Positions 7,910 through 16,700 of a stretch of DNA of 64,000 nt are shown here, piece after piece. This DNA comes from Dendronalium phyllosphericum CENA369. GTDB taxonomy: Bacteria > Cyanobacteriota > Cyanobacteriia > Cyanobacteriales > Nostocaceae. The translations under genes were made by a program, and so were the position numbers. The notes beneath the pieces are model-generated. The model had not been told where the DNA came from. It saw only the letters and a program-made list of their open reading frames with translations, and made no database searches. The first letter of the stretch is position 1, and every line of letters begins with the position of its first letter. The stretch spans positions 1,859-65,858 of the forward strand of contig NZ_JAECZA010000231.1 in the NCBI RefSeq assembly GCF_016056275.1, read 5' to 3'.

Positions 7910-9202
7910 TTAATTCCTTGGTTTATGGCGATTGCGAAGAAAATCAGGAATATCCAATCCAGATTTTTCTTTGGGTTCTGCAATTGGTGTTGGGGGAGTA
8001 GGGGGAGTAGCTGTAGGTGGTTGTGGCGTTGGTCGCTTTGCAGAACTCACTACTCTGGGGGTAGTGGCATTTTGTTGCGGTGCCGATTGAATTTCGCCTG
8101 TAAAGCCAGTAGCAATTACAGTAATTCTGACCTCACCTTGTAGCCTATCATCAATCACTGCCCCAAAAATAATATTGGCGTTGGGATCGACCACTTCATA
8201 TATTGCTTCTGCGGCAGCATTTACTTCATGTAGAGTGAGATCGCTACCACCAGTAATGTTAAAGACAACTCCTCTAGCTCCTTCAATAGAAGATTCTAAT
8301 AACGGTGAGGAAATAGCTGCGATCGCAGCTTCTCTGGCTCTTGATTTTCCTGAACTTACACCTATCCCCATCAGTGCTGACCCTGCATCTGCCATTACAG
8401 CTCGGACATCGGCAAAGTCCACATTTACTAAGCCTGGAATCGTGATAATATCCGAAATCCCTTGTACCCCTTGACGCAGGACATCATCAGCATAGCGAAA
8501 AGCTTCCTGTACGGGTGTTTGTTCTGGGATCACTTCCAGCAGTTTGTTGTTAGGGATGATGATCAGCGTATCTACCCTACTTTTTAACCCTTCAATACCT
8601 TGTTCTGCTTGACTGGTGCGGCGACGACCTTCAAAAACAAATGGACGAGTGACTACCCCAACAGTCAGAGCACCCATTTCTTTTGCGACCTCTGCAACAA
8701 TTGGGGCTGCACCAGTTCCAGTTCCACCTCCCATACCAGCGGTGATAAATACGAGGTCAGCACCTTCTAATGCTGTGGCAATTTCGTCTCTTGATTCCTC
8801 AGCTGCCTTTTGACCAATAGCAGGATTTCCACCTGCTCCTAAACCGCGTGTTAGCTTCTGCCCAATTTGCAACCGACTGGGAGCTCCTGCTAGGGTCAGA
8901 GCTTGGGCATCAGTATTAATTGACCAAAACTCCACTCCAGCGACATCAGACTCAATCATGCGGTTAACCGCATTTCCTCCACCACCACCAACACCAATCA
9001 CTTTGATGTTGGCAACCCTACCAGGAACAATCTCACCAATGCGGCTATTTTCTGTAGTAATCTTCTTACTGTCATGGTTTTGCCCGAAGTTCAACCCAGA
9101 GTGATTAAAAGGATTGGTCGAGTTAACTGCCAGTGAGAATCCTGATTGCCCCATAGATTGGGAGTTTTTATAGGTCAGCTCTTGGTTATTATCAAGTGTC
9201 AT
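7910..9202 (-). CDS. ftsZ: Cell division protein FtsZ
   Basis: Tubulin-like GTPase that polymerises into the Z ring. The 430 residues start MTLDNNQ, very like the extended N-terminus of Nostocales FtsZ. The GTP-binding signature GGGTGTG is at residues 158-164, NTDAQAL near 97-103 and the T7 synergy-loop region is [16 protein letters not shown] Pro/Thr-rich linker ends in DIPDFLRNR, the conserved C-terminal peptide that binds partners such as SepF. It is downstream of ftsQ on the same strand, with one unknown ORF and a hairpin (9269-9293) between. Complete and ordinary. Confidence 0.98.
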   Translation of the reverse strand: MTLDNNQELTYKNSQSMGQSGFSLAVNSTNPFNHSGLNFGQNHDSKKITTENSRIGEIVPGRVANIKVIGVGGGGGNAVNRMIESDVAGVEFWSINTDAQALTLAGAPSRLQIGQKLTRGLGAGGNPAIGQKAAEESRDEIATALEGADLVFITAGMGGGTGTGAAPIVAEVAKEMGALTVGVVTRPFVFEGRRRTSQAEQGIEGLKSRVDTLIIIPNNKLLEVIPEQTPVQEAFRYADDVLRQGVQGISDIITIPGLVNVDFADVRAVMADAGSALMGIGVSSGKSRAREAAIAAISSPLLESSIEGARGVVFNITGGSDLTLHEVNAAAEAIYEVVDPNANIIFGAVIDDRLQGEVRITVIATGFTGEIQSAPQQNATTPRVVSSAKRPTPQPPTATPPTPPTPIAEPKEKSGLDIPDFLRNRHKPRN

Positions 9203-9268
9203 TGCATTCAGAAAGGTAGATAAACGACTTTTTCAGGTGTTTTTCACCTAAGAGTCAACTATAGTTTG

Positions 9269-9293
9269 ACACTGCCAAAATCTATGGCAGTGT
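9269..9293 (-). promoter_or_regulatory. Hairpin upstream of ftsZ
   Basis: Perfect 9-bp arms ACACTGCCA (9269-9277) and TGGCAGTGT (9285-9293) with a 7-nt loop, in the 90-bp gap upstream of ftsZ and touching the stop codon of the preceding ORF. On the minus strand it lacks a T run, so it is more likely an attenuator or processing site in the leader than a strong terminator. Confidence 0.45.
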
Positions 9294-9829
9294 TATTTAT
9301 TGTTATCACTACTTCCAACCTTAACAAGGTTGCAAGTGCGAAAGTTGGCTATAGGATAAGCCATTCTCGCAGCCGTTTGTACAGCTAATTTTAGAGAAGT
9401 ATACCTACATTTATCTAAAATTGAACTGTATAACTTCATCGAAATCTTAATTTTTTCACAAATCTCTTCCCAAGTTGTCAAAATATACCTTTGGTATAAA
9501 ATTTTTCCTCCTGCTATCCTACTCAAGGATTTAGATTGGTCATTAATTTTACAAATATCAGTGTTGGTTTCTTTTTCCTGAATAACCGCATCCATTTTAT
9601 ATAAATTGTATATTTTGTTATCTATATTGAAAGTCAAATACTGACGATAAAAGTTTTTTACTCTCTGAGTCTTGACAATATCGGCTGGTTCTCCGCAATC
9701 AAATATACATTTAATAACAGCATAAATATCATCACGTTCAAAATTAAGAGCAAATGAAACAATTTGTAGAGGCGTGCCCCTGTTTATCTTGTATGCCTTA
9801 GTTATATAGCTAATGATAGGTTTAAGCAT
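9293..9829 (-). CDS. Hypothetical protein between ftsQ and ftsZ
   Basis: An open frame of 178 residues from ATG 9829 (a TTG at 9856 would add nine). I do not recognise a family. It is Lys/Ile/Tyr/Asn-rich with scattered cysteines and no signal peptide or membrane segment. The N-terminal third (KPIISYITKAYKINRGTPL) looks helical. AT content is higher than in the neighbouring fts genes. It sits in the ftsQ-ftsZ direction, so co-expression is possible. It may be a real lineage-specific gene or a chance frame. Confidence 0.4.
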   Translation of the reverse strand: MLKPIISYITKAYKINRGTPLQIVSFALNFERDDIYAVIKCIFDCGEPADIVKTQRVKNFYRQYLTFNIDNKIYNLYKMDAVIQEKETNTDICKINDQSKSLSRIAGGKILYQRYILTTWEEICEKIKISMKLYSSILDKCRYTSLKLAVQTAARMAYPIANFRTCNLVKVGSSDNNK

Positions 9830-10656
9830 TGGAGATGATTGCAACTTAAAACACAAAATTTGTCTTTTACTTACTTGTAGTTAAAGTTTGAGGTCAGGAA
9901 CACTATGCTTAATCAGTTATACAACACTATAATTAATTTGCTGTTTTATGTGCCTAAATGACACTCGATAGTAGCATTCGACTGGATGAAAACCTTTACT
10001 AGTGCAATTAGCAAACTAAGAGTGCTAAAAATATTTTGTAAGTGTGAGATAACTGCTTAAAAGCAACGGTTACAGAATTAAAAGCAAATTTATTAAAACT
10101 CTTAAGAAGTTGCGGATACCGTGTTGAGAAGGGTCTGGGGAGCAAAATGGATGCTGGGGAAAACCATCTACCTGACAAGAAGCCCATAATAACCAGGCTG
10201 TTAAATGACTAGATTCGTCAGACTCTTGAATACAAAAAATACCATCGATTTTGCTTGCCACCGTTTTCTAGCTTTCACAGCAGTATTATCAACTATTAGG
10301 CGATTGTTGCATAAATCATCCATTTTGCTGGAAAAAATCCTTCAGGTGTCTATACCAGTCTCCTCAAGTTATATATCTTTGAAAAGCTCGGTTTAGTCTT
10401 ACCTTGGATAGGTATAATGCATTAGATTGCCTGATATATTGCACCCCTGCACTACATTTAGGGTAACAATTATACTTTTTTTATCTCAAAGGAGTTTTGA
10501 TGATTATTGCTCCTCCGTTTTAATTAATTTAAAAGTTATCGCCGATTTTTTAGAGTTACTGGAAAATTGAATATAACAAATATAAATATTAATCTATCGG
10601 CATAAAACTTCTTAATTATATAGGAGCGTTTTGTAGATTACATATGCTACATATAT
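9830..10656. other. AT-rich gap between ftsQ and the unknown ORF
   Basis: About 830 bp with no convincing gene. On the minus strand, a 63-codon frame at 10070-10261 and an overlapping frame from about 10323 (reading MDDLCNNRLIVDNTAVKARK...) look like two pieces of one shifted reading frame, but I find no family support and do not call it. Confidence 0.4.
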
Positions 10657-11502
10657 CTATGGAGTTTGGGAGTTGATTTTCTGATTTTTTTGGTTCACAT
10701 GTACTAATGGAGATTCCGGATTTTTCAGATCGATATACTCTATTTGGTTAGGATTAATTTTTGCAGGTAATTGACGCATTTGGGCGAGTACTTTAATTTG
10801 TTCTGGTAATTGGGGACTTGGTGCACCAAGAGACACATTCCCTAGTTCTGTTTTCAAAATTAAATTAGTTGGGTCTTGCCAATCAATTTCTGTCACTTTC
10901 ACAGGACTTTGGCTTAACGTTGGATAAAGCTGACTCCAGTATTGGCGATATTGTTCTGGCAACCCAATAACTTTGAGACTTGGCAATTTGACGTTTGGAT
11001 TTACTGATTTGTATTTTTCTAAAGGTATCCATATTCCACTTGCATCTACTAAACCGACAGATACTTGTTTTTTAGCAGTATCAGTATTTCTGACTTTGGA
11101 ACTTTGAGCTATTGCCACAGGAATTCTTTGCTGGATTTCGACGATCAATCCAGGAGGAAAAAGGCGGCGACGAACTGTTGCTTGTGCAATAGTGGGTTGT
11201 TGCTTCAAAGAATCAGCGATCGCAGAAGGTTGAATTCGCCACAAAGACTGGGGATAGGAAAGCTTCAGAAATGACTGAATCGATCCTTCTGGCAGTACTC
11301 GATCGCCTGATTTCACCATTATTTGTTTGGGAGTATTTAGTACCCATATTGGTTGGATTGCCACCCACAGCAAACCACTAGCTAAACCACTAATGGCAAA
11401 GGTTCGCCAAATAGCTTGAATAATCTTCATCTGTCGCTGCCGACGCAATTTCTTACGGCGTTGGGCTAAATCTGCATGGGAAACGGATACGATGCCAGCC
11501 AT
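10657..11502 (-). CDS. ftsQ: Cell division protein FtsQ/DivIB
   Basis: Bitopic inner-membrane divisome protein linking early and late division proteins. The 281 residues contain a basic cytoplasmic N-terminus (RRKKLRRQRQMK), one transmembrane segment at about 30-50 (WRTFAISGLASGLLWVAI), then a POTRA domain (QIMVKSGDRVLPEGSIQ...ATVRRRLFPPGLIVEIQQR) and the FtsQ beta domain. Start ATG 11502. It lies upstream of ftsZ on the same strand, as in other cyanobacteria. The gene upstream (12372) is divergent, so the usual mur genes are not adjacent here. Confidence 0.9.
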   Translation of the reverse strand: MAGIVSVSHADLAQRRKKLRRQRQMKIIQAIWRTFAISGLASGLLWVAIQPIWVLNTPKQIMVKSGDRVLPEGSIQSFLKLSYPQSLWRIQPSAIADSLKQQPTIAQATVRRRLFPPGLIVEIQQRIPVAIAQSSKVRNTDTAKKQVSVGLVDASGIWIPLEKYKSVNPNVKLPSLKVIGLPEQYRQYWSQLYPTLSQSPVKVTEIDWQDPTNLILKTELGNVSLGAPSPQLPEQIKVLAQMRQLPAKINPNQIEYIDLKNPESPLVHVNQKNQKINSQTP

Positions 11503-12371
11503 TCAAACCCCTTTCTGGTGTAAGTCTTATTTGCTAAGTGGGCTAAAAGCACTGATTAATTACAGTAAAGCCTCTTGGTATCTGTTAGCTGCTACTCTCA
11601 AGACTTTTTTTTACTTTTAGTAGTAACACTTTACAGTAACCTTACTAGGATTTAAGCGCTAGCAATTTTTATTATCTAAGTTTGCAGTTGTTTAGTTTAA
11701 ATCAAATGTAGTCTTTTTGCCTTAAAGTCGGCAGACGATAGCTGGCAACAAGGCTAAAAAATATATCTTGACAAAAATATTAGTTTATGTATCCAATGGA
11801 TAATAGCCTGAAAGTCAATATGCAACAAGGACAACTATAGTTAATTGTACTCAAGTCACTATTTCTCTCTTTTTTTAAGTATATATGTAGCAAATATTGC
11901 ATCAATGAATATTGAAGATCCAGAAAGAATTTGATTATGTGTCGAAAAGTTACAAAATATTAAGTATATTTAAAGTTGATTTTACTTAACCAGCAAGAGT
12001 TTGAGTGGCGTACTTGCTTGACAAGTTCCTGAAAACTTTAGCTAAAAATTACATATATACTGCCACATCAGCAACTATCTGAAAATTATAATTTCCAGTA
12101 GCTTTTTCTACTGCGGTAACTAATGCATACAAGTTTATAACCAGTCAAGTAAAAGCTTAAAGATTGTCACAAGCCTAACGGCAGATGTAAAAAAGACAGA
12201 TATACTGTACGTATCAGGGACAATTAAATCTCTAGTATGGTACTGATAGTTGCTTGTAGCGATCGCGCTGAAAGTAGCGATCCCCGCAAAATCCAAATTG
12301 CGAGTTAATTACGTGCCTACACAATCGGCTAGAGATGTTGGGTATAAATAAGTACAAAAAACAGCATCTAC
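11503..12371. other. Long divergent intergenic region
   Basis: About 870 bp between ftsQ (minus) and the ATPase gene (plus). AT-rich, no ORF of interest and no obvious repeat array; a HIP1-like GCGATCGCGC lies near 12259. It must hold the promoters of both flanking units, but I could not place -10/-35 boxes with confidence. Confidence 0.5.
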
Positions 12372-13703
12372 ATGACAAATACACTGAATTTATCACGCTT
12401 TTATAAAGCATGTAACCCTAGCTACACGCTAAATATGGGTAATATGGTCGATCGGCAGTATTACATAGATTTTGCTGACGTACGTGGTTGCAAGATAGTT
12501 GAAGAATTGCAACGTACCATCACTCGTATTTCTCCAGATGAGCCAACTTGCCAGTTATTTACGGGTCATATTGGTTGTGGTAAGTCAACAGAGTTGCAGC
12601 GTCTGAAAGCAGAACTAGAAGTAGCAGGATTTCATGTTGTTTATTTTGAGTCCAGCCAAGACTTGGACATGGCGGATATCGATGTCAGTGATATTTTGCT
12701 GAGTGTAGCCCGTCAAGTCAGTGTTAGTTTAGAAGCGATCGGCATCAAACTCAAACCTACTTACTTTATTAATCTGTTTAGAGAAATTGGAGATTTTTTA
12801 CAAACCCCAATTGAGCTTTCTGGACAAGCAGAGTTGTCTTTAGGCATTGCCAAAATTACAGCCAAAACCAAAGATAGCGCGCAGTTACGCAATCAACTCA
12901 GGCAATATTTAGAACCCCGTACCAATAGTATTTTGCAAGCGATTAACGAAGAAGTATTAGAAAAAGCTGTCGAACAGCTAAAACTGCGGGGTCAAAAAGG
13001 ATTGGTAGCGATCGTAGATAACCTAGATAGAGTGGATATGCGTCCTGTTGCATCTGGACGGACACAACCAGAATATCTCTTCATTGACCGAGGAGAGCAG
13101 TTACGCCGACTCAAATGCCATGTAGTTTACACAATACCTCTAGCACTAATTTTCTCCAATGAGTATGAAACACTCAAAAATCGCTTAGGAGGAGGTATTG
13201 CTCCTAAAGTATTACCGATGGTGCGAGTGCGACAAAGAGATGGTGCTGACTACGAACCAGGGATGTCACTATTGTGCCAGCTAATACTAGCAAGAGCTTT
13301 TCCCGAAGTACCTTCTAATGAAAGACTGTTATTAATTACAGAATTATTTGACCATTTAGAAACTCTCGATCGCATATGTCGCGTCAGTGGCGGACACATC
13401 CGTAACTTATTGGGTTTACTTTATAGCTGCCTCCAGCGACAAGATCCACCTTTTTCTAGAGACTGCTTAGAAGCAGTGATTAAAGACTACCGAGATGACC
13501 TGCTATTAGCTATTGACGAGTGCCAGTGGGAATTATTATTTGAAGTAGTGCAGCAGCAAAGCGTCAAAGGTGAGTCTGATTACCAGAGGTTATTGCGAAG
13601 TATGTATTTGTTTGAATACCGCGATCCTCTTGGACGTTGGTTTGGTATTAGTCCAGCATTGGCAGAGACAGAAAAAGTCATCGCCTGGCAGTATAAAAAG
13701 TAG
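12372..13703 (+). CDS. P-loop ATPase paired with a STAND/WD40 protein
   Basis: A 443-residue cytosolic AAA-like NTPase. Walker A is GHIGCGKST at residues 65-73. A Walker B-like LVAIVDNLDRV lies near 211-221, and a later arginine-rich region (RRLKCHVVYTIPLAL) fits the sensor part of the AAA/KAP-like group. The C-terminal 130 residues (GGHIRNLLGLLYSCLQR...) look like a winged-helix or helical lid. There is no membrane segment. It is followed after 75 bp by the 1,662-residue STAND gene on the same strand, with a hairpin between. I do not know a defined function; its pairing with a sensor-type STAND protein suggests a signalling or conflict role (inference). Start ATG 12372; no strong ribosome site is visible. 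Confidence 0.8.
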   Translation: MTNTLNLSRFYKACNPSYTLNMGNMVDRQYYIDFADVRGCKIVEELQRTITRISPDEPTCQLFTGHIGCGKSTELQRLKAELEVAGFHVVYFESSQDLDMADIDVSDILLSVARQVSVSLEAIGIKLKPTYFINLFREIGDFLQTPIELSGQAELSLGIAKITAKTKDSAQLRNQLRQYLEPRTNSILQAINEEVLEKAVEQLKLRGQKGLVAIVDNLDRVDMRPVASGRTQPEYLFIDRGEQLRRLKCHVVYTIPLALIFSNEYETLKNRLGGGIAPKVLPMVRVRQRDGADYEPGMSLLCQLILARAFPEVPSNERLLLITELFDHLETLDRICRVSGGHIRNLLGLLYSCLQRQDPPFSRDCLEAVIKDYRDDLLLAIDECQWELLFEVVQQQSVKGESDYQRLLRSMYLFEYRDPLGRWFGISPALAETEKVIAWQYKK

Positions 13704-13715
13704 TAAATAGTTCAA

Positions 13716-13755
13716 AGTCAATAGTCTAAAAGTTTATGACTATTGACTAATTTTT
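13716..13755 (+). terminator. Terminator-like hairpin between the ATPase and STAND genes
   Basis: Perfect 11-bp arms AGTCAATAGTC (13716-13726) and GACTATTGACT (13738-13748) with an 11-nt loop, followed by AATTTTT. It lies wholly in the 75-bp gap before ATG 13779. It could attenuate transcription of the large downstream gene, or be a decayed heptamer repeat of the GTCAATA type. Confidence 0.6.
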
Positions 13756-13778
13756 CCCTTATCGCCCGATTTTTAATT

Positions 13779-16700
13779 ATGACAAATTGGCAATTCACAA
13801 CAGCGATCGCCAACAATAATAAACATTCTCTGCAAAGACTAGTTCGGGCAATCAAGCTCTCCAAAGGTCAATTTGCGCTGATTTTAGTCCGGTGCAACTA
13901 TGGGCAATTACGCGAACAGATGTTGAGTAATCTCCATTCTTTTAGTAAAGATATTAATTTCACAGAAATATTACTTCAACCATCAACTACCACTTTACAC
14001 ACTACAATAGCTTCTCAAGTATTTCTAGATAGTTCTGTGGTTACAGATTTCCCATCAGCTGTAATGGTTTTTGGTCTAGAGTCTGTAACATCTCTAGAAG
14101 ACTTACTTAGTAATATCAACCAAGCAAGAGATATATATGCAGCAACTTTTCCTTTTCCACTAGTATTATGGCTGAGAGATGAAGTAGCATCATTAATTGC
14201 CAGATTAGCACCCGATTTTAAAAGCTGGGCTGCAACTACTATCAAATTTGAAATGACAAAAGAAGATTTAATTGCTTTAATTCGGCATGAAACAGAATCT
14301 CTTTTTGCCAAAGTTTTAGATGCAGGTGCTGAAAGGTTTTTATCTAATGCTGCTCTTGATTTAGCTCCCAAATGCCAACATCGCTATGAAATTGAGTCGG
14401 CGCGAAATGATTTGCTGCGCCTTTATAGCGTCCAATTATGTCCGGGGCTAGAAGCTAGTTTAGAATTTGTATTGGGGAGGGATAAATATGCCAATGATAA
14501 CATTAATGGTGCTTTAGCTCATTATCAAAGAAGCTTGGCTTTGTGGCAGCAAGAAGCAAAAAGAGAGAGAGAATTAGTTCAGGAAATAGGAAATGTCAAA
14601 CGTAATTGTCCTTATCAAATTTGGCAAGCAATAGTATTATTTCACTTGGGATTGTGTTATCGCCGGATGGCAGACTTACACCAAGGAGCTAATAGTAGCT
14701 ATTGGCAACATGCTTTGTTATGGTTTAAACAATGTCTTGATATATTGCAATCAGCCCAACGGCAAGATTTAGTTGCGACATTTATTTTGCCTGCTTGTGA
14801 AATGCTACAGCGCTTACAAAGGTGGGAAGAGCTAAAAAAATTAGCGCAAAAATCTTTGCATTTACATAAAACCTATGGTGAAGTAAGGCAAATTGCTCAA
14901 GATTATGGTTTTTTAGCATCTGTAGCTGCTTCTGAATCTAATTGGATATTAGCTCATGAGTTAGCAAATACAGCACTTGCGATCGCAGGGACAACAGATG
15001 TTTCGCGGCAGCAAGAAAGCTGGTATCTTTTGTTGCTAGCACGCACGCAAAGGCATTTAGGTAAATCTGAAGAAGCGATTGCTAATCTGGAATGGGCTAG
15101 GGTAGTTTGCGAACTACAATACGAGCCATCACTTTATTTAGAGATTTTAGAAGAATTGCGATCGCTCTACTTTTTTGAGCGTCATGATTATACAGAAGCC
15201 TTTAGTCTCAAGCAAGAAAAAATTCAAATAGAACATCAGTATGGGTTTCGTGCTTTCATTGGTGCCAGTCAATTACAGCCGCAACGTTATAGAATTAATC
15301 CAGCTTTAGAACAGCAAAAAATACCATTTATGCCTGAGGAAATTGCTCAGGAAATAGCTGCTTCTGGAAGACAACAAGATGTCAATCGTTTAATTGAAAG
15401 AATAACCCGTGCTGACTACAAACTCACAGTCATACATGGGCCATCAGGTGTAGGCAAAAGTTCAATTCTCAAGGCTGGTTTAGTACCAGCTTTGAAGGGA
15501 AAGACAATCGGCGAACGTATTCCTTTGCCCATTGTTTTATCGGGATATACCGACTGGATTACATCTTTAGGACATAGTGTCAACCAAGCATTAGCCCAGA
15601 CAGAAATAGCAATTGCCATAGAATTTACACCCAATATAATTATTGAAAAACTTCGGTTAGCTGCCGAGCGAAAGCATACAATTGTTCTTATTTTTGACCA
15701 ATTTGAAGAATTTTTTTTTATTAGTAATCTTTCTCAAAGAACAAAGTTTTATAAATTCTTTAGCGAATGTTTAAATATTCCATATGTGAAAATTATTCTC
15801 TGTTTGCGAGAAGATTATTTGCATTATTTGTTAGAGTTTGAACGTTTAAGTAAAGAGAAAAGTGATGGGTTATATGATTTAGGTGTCATTAATAAAAACA
15901 TCCTTGATAAGGATATTCGCTACTATTTTGGATATTTTTCAATTGAGGATACAATCGGAATTATCCACAGCTTTACCCAACGTTCGCATTATGAAATAAG
16001 TGAAGAATTAATTCATAAATTAGTGCAGGATTTGGCAGGAGAAATCGGAGAAGTACATCCCATTGAATTACAAATAGTAGGCGCGCAACTCCAATCAGAA
16101 AGTATTACCACACTTCAACAGTATAAGCTTTGTGGGGGCTCGAAAAAACTAGTGGAACGCTGGTTGGAAGAAGTGATAAAAGATTGCGGTCAAGAAAATG
16201 AAGATTTAAGTTGGAAATTATTATTTGAGTTAACTGATGAAAAGGGAACGCGACCGTTAAAAACAAAAATTGATTTGGCAGAGGCATTAAGGCAAAATAT
16301 TGATAATGCAGCTAAATTGGAATCGGTATGGGAGTTAATTTTAGAGATTTTAGTAGGTTCGGGATTAGTATTAAGGCTACGAGAAGAATTTGGCGATCGC
16401 TACCAGTTAGTTCATGATTATTTAGTAGAACCAATTCGCCAAAAAAATAACTATGGCTTATTTGCTGAACTAGAAAAAGTCCGATTTGAAAAAAACAAAG
16501 CTGAAGTCGCTCAAAAACTTTCTCAAGAGCAACTGACTTGTGTTTTACAACGCCGACTGCGAGAAGCTCGAATAGCAGGCATATTGCTGGCAATGATGGG
16601 AGGAACAATCGCTGCATTATGGTGGCAAGCCGATTTGCAAAAAAGAGCAGCAATTCACCAAACTATCAGAGCCGAACGCAGCGAAACCAACTTGAAAATA

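Noticed and set aside
8175-8813. Open frames antisense to ftsZ
   Set aside because: Ala/Ser/Pro-rich shadows of a conserved gene.
10070-10396. Small frames between ftsQ and the unknown ORF
   Set aside because: No homology signal, overlapping on both strands; kept only as a note in the intergenic entry.
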